DNA of 27,235 nucleotides from an uncultured Bacteroidales bacterium (GTDB lineage Bacteria > Bacteroidota > Bacteroidia > Bacteroidales > F082). Below are positions 16,841 through 24,548 of this stretch, one piece after another (the stretch's first letter is position 1; the number at the start of each line of letters is the position of its first letter). The notes beneath the pieces were generated by a model. It made no database searches. It was given only the letters and a program-made list of their open reading frames with translations, and was not told the DNA's origin. The DNA is taken from contig CALBNP010000006.1 of NCBI GenBank assembly GCA_937896505.1, positions 1 through 27,235 on the forward strand. Reading direction: 5' to 3'. The position numbers were made by a program, and so were the translations under genes.

Positions 16841-17848
16841 TCACTTCCGAGGCTTATAGCCTGAATCCTGAAAAATACCTTGAAAGTCGGGATTTTCGAT
16901 GAGTTGGTTCAAACTCAAATCATGGGAAGCCATATAGGAACGGATGATTTTCAGCCCGAAATACTCTCCCAAACGCGCTGGCGAATCGTTGCCATAAGCT
17001 TGCGTGAACGGTCCATCGCCAAAAAACATCAGATAACTGTCTAACGATGTTTCGTAAAGGAGCCTTTGGCCAACGATATCGGCCCAAACAGTGCCTTCGT
17101 TTCCATTGAACCATTCCAATTGTTCGGGCGACCATGACATCAAGACATCATCAGCCATTTTCGGGCACATCGCCTCAATGAAAAAGTCCAAACGTCCGGA
17201 ATAAATCATCTCGTTCAACACATCACCTTGCTTGCGCCATTGGTAGAGATAAGTCATATAAAGTTGCTTAGCCACATCGCGGGCAAGTGTCGCCAAGCGA
17301 GTGCAAGGCTGCATGTATTTCGGCATACCGATTTGGTCATAAACCTCATCACCATCAAGATACCAATCCAAGGAAATGACCAGACTGTTGTCGATAATCT
17401 GCACAGCCGGCTCATCGGCGTTGATGCCCGTTACACAAGTATAGACCTTTTCTGGCAGCTGTATTTCAGGATAATAATAATGGAAATGCGCCAAAACATC
17501 TTCCACCATCGGTTTCACTTCATCGAGATTTGGGAAGGCTTGTTTCACCTTCTCATAAATGGCAACGGAAAACGGATCGGTGGCAAAATCCTTCAGATAC
17601 TGAATGGCATTCGGATCGGTAAGGTCGCCACCAAGAAACACTTGATATTGGTCTTGAATCGCCATCAAAGCGGACTGGAAATTGGCCGTATCCAAACTAA
17701 AGAGCACATCCTCATAACGTTCGAAAGCGATGCTCACAGGTTCAAACTTCACGTCAAGCTTCGATTTGTAATCATTATCATTTCTGGCACAATCCGCCAT
17801 CAGCAAACAAAGTGAAAAGAGGACTATTGGCTTTACTAACTTTTTCAT
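16841..17848 (-). CDS. gldB: GldB-family gliding motility/T9SS-associated protein
   Basis: A 335-residue exported protein. Similarity to GldB is recognised from the pattern VKFEPVSIAFERYEDVLFSL, YYYPEIQLPEKVYTCVTGIN, SLVISLDWYLDGD, GMPKYMQ, MIYSGRLDFF, WSPEQLEWFNGNEGTVW, and the end SPARLGEYFGLKIIRSYM. GldB is needed for gliding in Flavobacterium; in non-gliding Bacteroidales a link to type IX secretion is inferred. The first 20 residues look like a lipoprotein signal, but the residue before C20 is Asp (LLMADC), outside the usual G/A/S. Lipidation is therefore doubtful. ATG at 17848 is preferred to an in-frame TTG at 17854. It starts 11 bases after the cinA stop, so both belong to one operon. 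Confidence 0.88.
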   Translation of the reverse strand: MKKLVKPIVLFSLCLLMADCARNDNDYKSKLDVKFEPVSIAFERYEDVLFSLDTANFQSALMAIQDQYQVFLGGDLTDPNAIQYLKDFATDPFSVAIYEKVKQAFPNLDEVKPMVEDVLAHFHYYYPEIQLPEKVYTCVTGINADEPAVQIIDNSLVISLDWYLDGDEVYDQIGMPKYMQPCTRLATLARDVAKQLYMTYLYQWRKQGDVLNEMIYSGRLDFFIEAMCPKMADDVLMSWSPEQLEWFNGNEGTVWADIVGQRLLYETSLDSYLMFFGDGPFTQAYGNDSPARLGEYFGLKIIRSYMASHDLSLNQLIENPDFQGIFQDSGYKPRK

Positions 17849-17859
17849 TTCCAAACATT

Positions 17860-18342
17860 TTATAGGTTCTCACTAATCCATTCATAAAACATCTGATAAA
17901 CTGCTTTTGTGGCTTGGTTAATGACACTCTCACGGTCACCATCGAAATAGCAGCATTGCGAAATCACACCTTGTGGCGTTGCCAAGGCCATGCAGACAGT
18001 GCCGACGGGCGTTTTCTCTGTTCCGCCACTCGGTCCCGCAACACCCGTAGTAGCCAAGCCGAAATCAGCCTCCATCAACCGACGCACACCTTGAGCCATA
18101 CTTTCGGCCACCTCGCGACTCACAACGCCGAATTGTCCGATTAAAGCGGCAGGCACACCAATCACTTTGGTCTTCGTAGGCGTGGCATAGGTTACGGCAG
18201 CACCTCGAAACACTTCGGAACTACCCGGAATCAAAGTGATTAAATGGGCAATATTGCCTCCCGTACAACTCTCGGCCGAGGCGAAAGTCATACCTTTATT
18301 AATTAATAGGTCAAAGACGGCCTTCTCGATGCGGTTTTCCAT
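17860..18342 (-). CDS. cinA: CinA C-terminal domain protein, nicotinamide-nucleotide amidase
   Basis: A 160-residue stand-alone CinA-C (PncC) protein. The family deamidates NMN to nicotinate mononucleotide, a step in recycling NMN produced by DNA ligase. Conserved features are the nucleophile motif AESCTGG, the segment IPGSSEVFRGAAVTYA with downstream K residues, and GLATTGVAGPSGGTEKTPVGTV. The N-terminal competence-type domain of full CinA is absent, as in many bacteria. The open frame extends to 18402, but the ATG at 18342 fits the family start and lies below the promoter box at 18364-18371. It heads an operon with gldB and diverges from the nucleoside phosphorylase gene. Confidence 0.92.
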   Translation of the reverse strand: MENRIEKAVFDLLINKGMTFASAESCTGGNIAHLITLIPGSSEVFRGAAVTYATPTKTKVIGVPAALIGQFGVVSREVAESMAQGVRRLMEADFGLATTGVAGPSGGTEKTPVGTVCMALATPQGVISQCCYFDGDRESVINQATKAVYQMFYEWISENL

Positions 18343-18363
18343 TGCAATGTAGATTAATCTCTG

Positions 18364-18371
18364 CAAAGATA
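18364..18371 (-). promoter_or_regulatory. -7 box (TATCTTTG) for cinA-gldB
   Basis: A perfect TAnnTTTG match on the minus strand, 22 bases before the cinA ATG. It is only 20 bases from the divergent box at 18392. Confidence 0.55.
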
Positions 18372-18391
18372 CGCGATTTCGATGAAAAACG

Positions 18392-18399
18392 TATTTTTG
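18392..18399 (+). promoter_or_regulatory. -7 box (TATTTTTG) for the nucleoside phosphorylase gene
   Basis: A TAnnTTTG match 21 bases before the ATG at 18421. It lies inside the longer open frame from 18382, which argues for the downstream start. Confidence 0.55.
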
Positions 18400-18420
18400 C
18401 ACTTCGAAAAATCAAAAAAT

Positions 18421-19302
18421 ATGAATAGCGCAATACCCGAATCACAACTGATACTAAACAGCGAAGGAGCCATCTATCACCTCAACCTACGTCCCGACGA
18501 CATAGCCGACGACATTCTTTTGGTTGGCGATCCAGGCCGTGTTGAAACGGTAGCCGAATTCTTCGATGAAATCGAAATAAAAAGGCAGAACCGAGAACTC
18601 GTAACCGTCACAGGACGATATAAAGGGAAGAGAATCACTGTCTTGTCAACCGGCATGGGCACCGACAACCTCGACATCGTCATCAACGAACTGGATGCCT
18701 TGGCCAACATCGACTTTGCGACACGAAAGCCTAAAGAAACGCATCGGTCGCTCAACCTCATCCGCCTCGGAACTTCAGGCGCCTTGCAAGCCGACATCCC
18801 TGTCGAATATAGTTATGTAGCCACACGATATGCGCTCGGCTTTGATGGACTTCTTTACTTTTATGCCCAAAACCGCGAAGTGAACGAAACAGCCATCCGC
18901 GATGCCTTCATCGAATATATGAATTATCCAACCGACCTACCCAAGCCATACGTAGTGGAAGGCTCAAAAGAATTGCTTGACAGAGTTGGACAAGGTTATT
19001 TGCAAGGCATAACAGCCACTGCATCAGGTTTCTATGGACCACAAGGACGCTCATTACGTTTGCCATTGGCCTATCCCGAAAACAACAAAAAGATTGAAGG
19101 TTTCCGCTATGGCGAATGGCGCATCTGCAATTTCGAGATGGAATCGTCAGCGCTATATGGACTTGGAAAAATGTTGGGGCATAACTGCCTGACCATTTGC
19201 GCCGTGATTGCCAATCGCGTATCAGAAAAATTTGCAAGCGATTATCACCCTTACGTTAAAAAACTTGTTTTAAACACCTTAGAGCGGATAGCAGCAAAAT
19301 AG
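18421..19302 (+). CDS. Nucleoside phosphorylase (uridine phosphorylase-like)
   Basis: A 293-residue member of the PNP/UDP phosphorylase family 1. It would split a nucleoside with phosphate into a free base and ribose-1-phosphate in the cytoplasm. Visible motifs: GDPGRVETVAEFF near residue 36 (phosphate-binding Gly/Arg loop), VLSTGMGTDNLDIVINEL, LIRLGTSGALQ and the ribose-binding NFEMESSALYGLG. Among Bacteroidota this longer form is usually annotated as uridine phosphorylase or simply nucleoside phosphorylase; base preference is not certain from sequence. The frame is open to an ATG at 18382, but the promoter box at 18392 makes 18421 more likely. A hairpin follows the stop. Confidence 0.92.
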   Translation: MNSAIPESQLILNSEGAIYHLNLRPDDIADDILLVGDPGRVETVAEFFDEIEIKRQNRELVTVTGRYKGKRITVLSTGMGTDNLDIVINELDALANIDFATRKPKETHRSLNLIRLGTSGALQADIPVEYSYVATRYALGFDGLLYFYAQNREVNETAIRDAFIEYMNYPTDLPKPYVVEGSKELLDRVGQGYLQGITATASGFYGPQGRSLRLPLAYPENNKKIEGFRYGEWRICNFEMESSALYGLGKMLGHNCLTICAVIANRVSEKFASDYHPYVKKLVLNTLERIAAK

Positions 19303-19341
19303 TTTTGGGTAAATTTCAAAATATTTCTTAAAAAAACAAAA

Positions 19342-19364
19342 TTTTAGGTTGTCATAACCTAAAA
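19342..19364. promoter_or_regulatory. Inverted repeat overlapping the ompA-like promoter
   Basis: TTTTAGGTT-GTCAT-AACCTAAAA is a perfect 9-base inverted repeat. It could end transcripts from upstream, but the following bases on the + strand are A-rich, and it covers the -33 TTG of the next promoter, so an operator is possible. Confidence 0.5.
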
Positions 19365-19377
19365 AGTTGTATTTTTG
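19349..19377 (+). promoter_or_regulatory. Bacteroidota-type promoter of the OmpA-family gene
   Basis: TTG (19349-19351), then 18 bases, then TATTTTTG (19370-19377) fits the -33/-7 consensus. The start codon is 46 bases further on. Confidence 0.7.
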
Positions 19378-19422
19378 CGACTCATTTTATGCAAATAAAT
19401 TAGAAATCAAATAATCAATCAA

Positions 19423-20676
19423 ATGAAAAAAGCAATTGTTACTTTATGTGCAATCCTCGCAGTATCAACATCATTGATGGCTGCAGGACATGTAGATTCG
19501 GTTCGTTATCTGACCACAAAAGCTGGCCAGAATTGGTTCATCACTGCAAATGGAACGATGAACTGGTGGCAGGGTTCCGATAGAAACCCGGCAGGAAATT
19601 ACAGCAAAATTCATTGGGATAGGATGGCATTTGGTGGAAGCCTCGCCGTTGGCAAGTGGCTTAACCACAAAGCTGGCGTAAGAGTTTCTTACGACATTAA
19701 TGGATTGAATAGTTATATTAATGGCCGTCACATCAACTACCAGGAAATCCAATTCCTTTATACTGACGGAAAAACTGATGAAAATGGATATTGCCACACT
19801 CATGCTGTGTATCACAATCTGCATGGTGATTTCCTCTTCAGTCCTGTCGATTTCTTCCAAGGTTATTACAATCCAAAGAGAATCTGGACTCCAGTCATTT
19901 CATTAGGCATGGGCGTTGCTTGTGTTTCGGGACATGTATTTGTTACCCAAAGCCTAGTCAACCACGAAAAACGCAATTTCGAATATTCCACCTATGTCGG
20001 TTTACTGAATAGATTCAGACTTAATGACTATCTGGATTTGAACTTAGATTTCAACTGGACAACACAAAAATGGAGCATCGATTCATGGTGCGAGGAATAT
20101 GGCTATAATGATGGCAAATCTCCAAGACCAAGAGTGATGGACTTCAACTATCAAGCTGCTCTCGGTCTCACTTGGTACATTGGTGGTCGTATCTACGAAC
20201 TGCCTTACAACTACGAAAAGGAAATGAAGGAAATGAGCGAACGTATCAAGAATCTTGAAGATGAACTTGCAGCTGTTCCAGTTCCTGTTCCTGTTGCTCC
20301 TGCTGATACCGTTTTCATCAATGTCAACGAAATCGAAGCCATCAGCTATCCATTCTCCATCTTCTTCAACCTCGATTCATACGAACTCATGTCGAAGAGA
20401 GACCTCATCAACTTGCGCGAACTTGCAACAGTTGCTAAGGAACAAGGCTTCAAACTCCGTCTGAGAGGTTCTGCCGACAGCGCTACCGCTACTCCTGCAT
20501 ACAACCAAAGACTTTCAGAAAACCGTTGCAGAAAGATTCAAGACGAACTTATCAAGTTAGGATTTCCAGAGAGCGACATCGTTCTTGAACCAGTTGGTGG
20601 CGTTAAGGAACTCGACCCAACAGAATTCGACCGTCGCGTGCTTATCGACGTTATCAAATATAACGACAAGAAATAA
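19423..20676 (+). CDS. OmpA-family outer-membrane protein
   Basis: A 417-residue protein. Residues 1-20 are a signal peptide ending SLMAAG. An N-terminal eight-strand-like barrel with aromatic strand ends spans about 30-260. A short coiled coil (EKEMKEMSERIKNLEDEL) and a proline-rich hinge (PVPVPV, about 285) follow. The C-terminal OmpA domain covers about 305-415 and contains ISYPFSIFFNLDSYELM and the peptidoglycan-binding segment LRGSADSATATPAYNQRLSE, then NRCRKIQDELIKLG. In place of the usual GhTD, it has GSAD. Role: tethering the outer membrane to peptidoglycan; in Bacteroidales such proteins are abundant. It has a strong promoter and its own terminator. Confidence 0.94.
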   Translation: MKKAIVTLCAILAVSTSLMAAGHVDSVRYLTTKAGQNWFITANGTMNWWQGSDRNPAGNYSKIHWDRMAFGGSLAVGKWLNHKAGVRVSYDINGLNSYINGRHINYQEIQFLYTDGKTDENGYCHTHAVYHNLHGDFLFSPVDFFQGYYNPKRIWTPVISLGMGVACVSGHVFVTQSLVNHEKRNFEYSTYVGLLNRFRLNDYLDLNLDFNWTTQKWSIDSWCEEYGYNDGKSPRPRVMDFNYQAALGLTWYIGGRIYELPYNYEKEMKEMSERIKNLEDELAAVPVPVPVAPADTVFINVNEIEAISYPFSIFFNLDSYELMSKRDLINLRELATVAKEQGFKLRLRGSADSATATPAYNQRLSENRCRKIQDELIKLGFPESDIVLEPVGGVKELDPTEFDRRVLIDVIKYNDKK

Positions 20677-20697
20677 GTTAGCTTAACGAATACAATT

Positions 20698-20727
20698 AAA
20701 AAGCCTGGCTTAGGTCAGGCTTTTTTT
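20698..20727 (+). terminator. Terminator of the OmpA-family gene
   Basis: AAAAAGCCTG pairs with CAGGCTTTTTT around an 8-base loop, with a 7-T run. Confidence 0.87.
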
Positions 20728-20760
20728 ATGCCTCGTCAGTAAGAATTTGACGAAGAAACC

Positions 20761-20917
20761 TAAGTGTCAGTTTTGATTTTTCAAAAAAAGCCTATGTCAT
20801 ACCGACAAAGGAGTGTATCTATAGGCTTTTTTTGAGTGAAACAAATAACAATAGATTTCTTCCCTATGGTCGAAATGACATAGTTATTTGTTTCAACTAA
20901 ATCAAAACAGACACTAA
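20761..20917. repeat. Palindromic REP/MITE-like element with two hairpins
   Basis: This 157-base element fills most of the gene-free stretch 20677-20982. Outer arms 20761-20779 and 20899-20917 are inverted repeats (17 of 19 match). Between them lie two stem-loops: a 15-pair perfect stem (20781-20795 with 20821-20835) and a 13-pair perfect stem (20837-20849 with 20883-20895). The loop regions carry the same core in opposite orientation: CTATGTCAT-nn-CGAC and ATCTAT at 20792-20822 (+) and 20851-20883 (-). The two stems differ in sequence but both fold, so structure is kept while sequence changed. The core resembles dispersed GTCATTTCGAC-type repeats I recall in Bacteroidota genomes, possibly moved by RAYT transposases; no transposase is present here. 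Confidence 0.8.
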
Positions 20918-20933
20918 TTTTGAAAATAATTCT

Positions 20934-20941
20934 TACCTTTG
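20934..20941 (+). promoter_or_regulatory. -7 box (TACCTTTG) for the barrel protein gene
   Basis: A TAnnTTTG match 41 bases before the ATG at 20983 and 17 bases after the palindromic element. The -33 region therefore falls on the outer arm of that element. Confidence 0.5.
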
Positions 20942-20982
20942 CCCAAACTTAAAAAGAGATTCATCATTAAAACAAATCAAAA

Positions 20983-21696
20983 ATGAAAAAGACATTTATC
21001 CTTCTTGCCGCCCTCATCGTCTTGAGTGGTAGCGCATTCGCTCAAAATCTCGATTTCTGCATTGGTCCAAAAGTGGGTTACCAGACTGCAAATCTTTCCT
21101 ATCACAAAGCCGACATTAAAGCTGGCTTTGCCGAGCATTTCACCATTGGCGTCTTCGGTCGCGTAGAAATCGGCAACCTATACGTCCAACCTGAAATCCT
21201 TTGGTTTAAGACAGCTGATGCTTTCGACATGTCAATTGACACTACCCATGCCGCTATTGCTGGTTTAGAATACCCGAACAGCGGTCGCTTCACCATGACA
21301 AGAAATGCCATGAACATTCAAGTTCCCGTTCTCGTCGGCTACAAGTACAACCTCTTAGACAAATTAGCTCTTCGCGCTCAAGTCGGACCTACAGCCAATT
21401 TCATCATTCCCGCCAAGACCGTTGTTGATAAGACTATTGGAGAACCAAATGAATTACCAGAAGGCCTCGAAGATACTGAATTCGACACTAAATCTATTGC
21501 ATGGGGTTTCCAGATGGGACTCGGTGTTGACTTCCTGAATTTCACTCTCGACATTAACTATAATCTTGGCATTTCAAAAGTATTTGGTGCCAGTATTATT
21601 AATAATACCGAATGGGGTCAATACATCAACACTGACAACATCGATCAAACAAAACAAAACCTATTCATGGTTACCGTTGGCTATAAGTTCTTATAA
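20983..21696 (+). CDS. Small outer-membrane beta-barrel protein (PorT-like family)
   Basis: A 237-residue exported protein. The signal peptide is MKKTFILLAALIVLSGSAFA, cleaved before QN. The mature part has the pattern of the Bacteroidota outer-membrane beta-barrel family (PF13568-type): FCIGPKVGYQTANL, FTIGVFGRVEIGNLYVQPEILW, NAMNIQVPVLVGYKYNL, LALRAQVGPTANFII, FQMGLGVDFLNFTLDINYNLGIS and a final VTVGYKFL with terminal aromatic residue, as needed for BAM recognition. Cargo or role is unknown; some relatives work in type IX secretion or are simple porin-like proteins. It has its own promoter box, next to the palindromic element, and a strong terminator. Confidence 0.88.
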   Translation: MKKTFILLAALIVLSGSAFAQNLDFCIGPKVGYQTANLSYHKADIKAGFAEHFTIGVFGRVEIGNLYVQPEILWFKTADAFDMSIDTTHAAIAGLEYPNSGRFTMTRNAMNIQVPVLVGYKYNLLDKLALRAQVGPTANFIIPAKTVVDKTIGEPNELPEGLEDTEFDTKSIAWGFQMGLGVDFLNFTLDINYNLGISKVFGASIINNTEWGQYINTDNIDQTKQNLFMVTVGYKFL

Positions 21697-21715
21697 TATT
21701 ACACATTGATAACGA

Positions 21716-21747
21716 AAAAGGTCAGGGCTAAACAGTCCTGACCTTTT
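21716..21747. terminator. Bidirectional terminator between the barrel gene and sdhB
   Basis: AAAAGGTCAGG (21716-21726) pairs perfectly with CCTGACCTTTT (21737-21747). It serves the convergent sdh operon too. Confidence 0.88.
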
Positions 21748-21769
21748 AGTTTATCTGAAAATCAAAGAT

Positions 21770-22531
21770 TTACTCCTCTTTCCGCAAAGGAGAAACAATT
21801 TTTCCACAGAGAAACTCGCGATTTAAGCGCGCAATGTTCGACACAGAAATATGTTTCGGACAAACCGCCTGACAAGCGTAGGTGTTAGAGCAATTGCCAA
21901 AGCCCAATTCATCCATTTTGGCCACCATTGCCTGGGCACGATGAGCCGCTTCGACCTTTCCTTGCGGCAACAAGGCAAACTGCGAAACCTTGGCCGCCAC
22001 AAAAAGCATGGCACTTGAATTCTTGCATGCCGCCACACAAGCGCCACAACCAATGCAGGCAGCGGCATCCATGGCGCGGTCGGCATCAGCCTTGGGGACC
22101 GGAATGGCATTGCCATCGGGCACGCCGCCCGTGTGGCACGACACATAACCTCCCGCCTGGATAATCTTATCGAAAGCCGAACGATCGACAGTCAAATCCT
22201 TGATGACGGGAAATGCGCGCGAACGGAAAGGCTCAACCGTGATGGTTTCGCCATCCTTAAACTTATGCATATACAGTTGGCAAGTCGTCGTTCCCTCCCC
22301 TTTTCCATGAGGGCGGCCATTGATGAAAAGGCTGCAAGCGCCACAAATGCCTTCGCGGCAATCGTGGTCGAAATAAACAGGTTCCTCGCCTTTCAGAACC
22401 AATTGTTCGTTCAGAATATCAAGCATTTCCAGGAACGAAGCATCGGGCGAAATGTCGCTCACCTTGTAGTCAACGAAATGCCCCTTCGCCGTGCGGTTGG
22501 CTTGACGCCATATTTTCAGTGTGAAATTCAT
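21770..22531 (-). CDS. sdhB: Succinate dehydrogenase/fumarate reductase iron-sulfur subunit
   Basis: A 253-residue protein that passes electrons between the flavoprotein and the membrane cytochrome. The N-terminal plant-type ferredoxin domain binds [2Fe-2S] through C58, C63, C66 (CREGICGAC) and C84. The C-terminal bacterial ferredoxin domain has C159-x2-C162-x2-C165-x3-C169 for the [4Fe-4S] cluster, and C214, C220, C224 (with CQAVCPKHIS) for the [3Fe-4S] cluster. All cluster ligands are present. It is the last gene of the sdhC-sdhA-sdhB operon, 9 bases after sdhA. In Bacteroidales this complex often works as fumarate reductase during anaerobic succinate formation, but the sequence alone does not fix the direction. 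Confidence 0.96.
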   Translation of the reverse strand: MNFTLKIWRQANRTAKGHFVDYKVSDISPDASFLEMLDILNEQLVLKGEEPVYFDHDCREGICGACSLFINGRPHGKGEGTTTCQLYMHKFKDGETITVEPFRSRAFPVIKDLTVDRSAFDKIIQAGGYVSCHTGGVPDGNAIPVPKADADRAMDAAACIGCGACVAACKNSSAMLFVAAKVSQFALLPQGKVEAAHRAQAMVAKMDELGFGNCSNTYACQAVCPKHISVSNIARLNREFLCGKIVSPLRKEE

Positions 22532-22540
22532 TTTCTAGAT

Positions 22541-24478
22541 TTATTTATAGTTTCTCTGCTTCACTTCAACAAACTCAAAATCAAGTTGTTCCTTGTGAAG
22601 TTCAGGTATTGATTCACTGCCTTTGTATTCGTAGGCCGCCACGAAATTAAAATTCTGGTCGTCGCGTTGCGCTTCGCCTTCAGCGGTCTGATGCTCAACA
22701 CGGAAATGGCCGCCACACGACTCCTCGCGCTGCAAGGCATCGCGGGCAATCAGTTCGCCCAATTCAAGGTAATCGGCTACGCGAAGAGCCTTTTCAAGTT
22801 CGGAATTCATGCCTATTGCGCTGCCCGAGACCTTCACGTTTTTCCAAAACTCCTTCCTCAAATCCGAAATCAACTTGATGGCTTTCTCCAAACCAGCCTT
22901 TTCGCGCGCCATGCCGACATATTCCCACATGATTTTGCCCAGACGACGATGGAACGAATCGACGGTTTCAGTGCCTTTCACATTCAAAAGTTTTTCGATT
23001 TGTGCGCGGACATTCTGTTCAGCCTGCTCAAATTCAGCACTTTCGATGCTAATGCGAGGCGTTTGTATCTGGTCGGCCAGATAATTCTGCAAGGTATAAG
23101 GCAACACGAAATAACCGTCAGAAAGTCCCTGCATCAAAGCCGAAGCGCCCAAACGGTTGGCACCATGATCGCTGAAATTGGCTTCGCCCGCAACGAACAG
23201 GCCCTTCACCGTTGACTGCAACTCGTAATCGACCCAAAGGCCGCCCATCGTATAGTGAACAGCCGGGAAAATCATCATCGGGGTCTCGTATGGATTTTCA
23301 TTCACGATTTCCTCATACATGTCGAACAGGTTGCCATAACGAGCCTTTACCACGTTCTTTCCCAAGCGGTTAATGGCTTCGGAGAAATCGAGATAAACCG
23401 CCAAACCGGTTTTGTTCACGCCGAAACCGGCATCGCAACGCTCTTTTGCAGCACGCGAAGCCACGTCGCGCGGAACGAGATTGCCGAAACTCGGATAACG
23501 GCGCTCCAGATAATAATCGCGGTCCTCTTCGGGAATATCTATGGGGCGCAATTCGCCTTTTCGGATTTTCTCGACATCCTCTTTCTTTTTCGGCACCCAA
23601 ATGCGGCCATCGTTGCGCAGGCTTTCGCTCATCAGCGTCAATTTCGACTGATAGTCGCCGTGAACCGGAATACAAGTCGGATGGATTTGCGTGTAGCAAG
23701 GATTTGCAAAATAAGCACCTCTTTTATAACAACGCCAAGCGGCAGAACCATTCGATGCCATCGCATTGGTACTCAAGAAGAAGACATTGCCATAACCGCC
23801 CGTTGCCAAAACCACGGCATGAGCCGAATAACGCTCAATGTCGCCTGTTTCCAAATTGCGGACGATAACGCCACGCGCGCGGTCATCGACGATGACCAAA
23901 TCGAGCATTTCGCGACGGGTATATAATTTCACTGTTCCTTTGTTCACCTCTTTGCTCAAGGCACCGTAAGCACCCAACAACAACTGCTGGCCCGTCTGGC
24001 CTTTGGCATAAAACGTTCTCGAAACTTGCGCTCCACCAAAAGAACGGTTGGCCAACATGCCGGCATAATCGCGGGCAAAAGGCACGCCTTGCGCTACACA
24101 TTGGTCAATGATATTGTTGCTGACTTCCGCCAGACGATAGACATTCGCTTCGCGGGCGCGGTAATCGCCGCCTTTAATGGTATCGACAAAAAGACGCTGG
24201 ATGCTGTCTCCGTCATTCGGATAGTTTTTCGCCGCATTGATACCGCCTTGAGCCGCAATGCTATGCGCACGACGCGGACTGTCCTGTATGCAGAAAATCT
24301 TGACGTTGAAACCCAGCTCGCCCAGACTTGCTGCTGCCGAAGCACCAGCTAAGCCTGTACCGACCACAATGATGTCGAGTTTGCGCTTGTTGGCAGGATT
24401 CACCAGTTTTTGGGAAGCCTTGTAATTCGTCCATTTTTCGGCCAATGGGCCATTCGGTATTTTCGGATCAAGATTCAT
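22541..24478 (-). CDS. sdhA: Succinate dehydrogenase/fumarate reductase flavoprotein subunit
   Basis: A 645-residue flavoprotein that interconverts succinate and fumarate at the inner face of the cytoplasmic membrane. The FAD-binding Rossmann loop is VVGTGLAGASAAASLGELG. The motif RRAHSIAAQGGINAAKN holds the histidine that binds FAD covalently. Other family marks are VLATGGYGNVFFLSTNA, HPTCIPV, the substrate-site LVPRDVASRA with its catalytic arginine, HYTMGGLWVD and GLFVAGEANFSDHGANRLGA. Its length and layout match the form that pairs with a single five-helix cytochrome b (type B), as in Wolinella and Bacillus. It sits between sdhC and sdhB in the operon. Confidence 0.97.
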   Translation of the reverse strand: MNLDPKIPNGPLAEKWTNYKASQKLVNPANKRKLDIIVVGTGLAGASAAASLGELGFNVKIFCIQDSPRRAHSIAAQGGINAAKNYPNDGDSIQRLFVDTIKGGDYRAREANVYRLAEVSNNIIDQCVAQGVPFARDYAGMLANRSFGGAQVSRTFYAKGQTGQQLLLGAYGALSKEVNKGTVKLYTRREMLDLVIVDDRARGVIVRNLETGDIERYSAHAVVLATGGYGNVFFLSTNAMASNGSAAWRCYKRGAYFANPCYTQIHPTCIPVHGDYQSKLTLMSESLRNDGRIWVPKKKEDVEKIRKGELRPIDIPEEDRDYYLERRYPSFGNLVPRDVASRAAKERCDAGFGVNKTGLAVYLDFSEAINRLGKNVVKARYGNLFDMYEEIVNENPYETPMMIFPAVHYTMGGLWVDYELQSTVKGLFVAGEANFSDHGANRLGASALMQGLSDGYFVLPYTLQNYLADQIQTPRISIESAEFEQAEQNVRAQIEKLLNVKGTETVDSFHRRLGKIMWEYVGMAREKAGLEKAIKLISDLRKEFWKNVKVSGSAIGMNSELEKALRVADYLELGELIARDALQREESCGGHFRVEHQTAEGEAQRDDQNFNFVAAYEYKGSESIPELHKEQLDFEFVEVKQRNYK

Positions 24479-24548
24479 GGAATGTCGGTTTTAATTTGTT
24501 GATTATATTGGTGATGGGTTAATGGTGATGGGCTGGTGGTTATCGGTT
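24479..24548 (-). other. sdhC-sdhA intergenic gap with short direct repeats
   Basis: The 70-base gap contains a repeated GGTGATGGG motif (on the + strand), twice within about 25 bases. No terminator or promoter box is evident, so sdhC and sdhA are probably co-transcribed. Confidence 0.4.

Noticed and set aside
20677..20982. CRISPR-like array in the gene-free stretch
   Set aside because: The repeats are inverted, not direct, and there are no spacers; it is better explained as a palindromic element.
24500..24545. Possible tandem repeat array (GGTGATGGG copies)
   Set aside because: There are only two clear copies in a 70-base gap, too few to call a repeat system.
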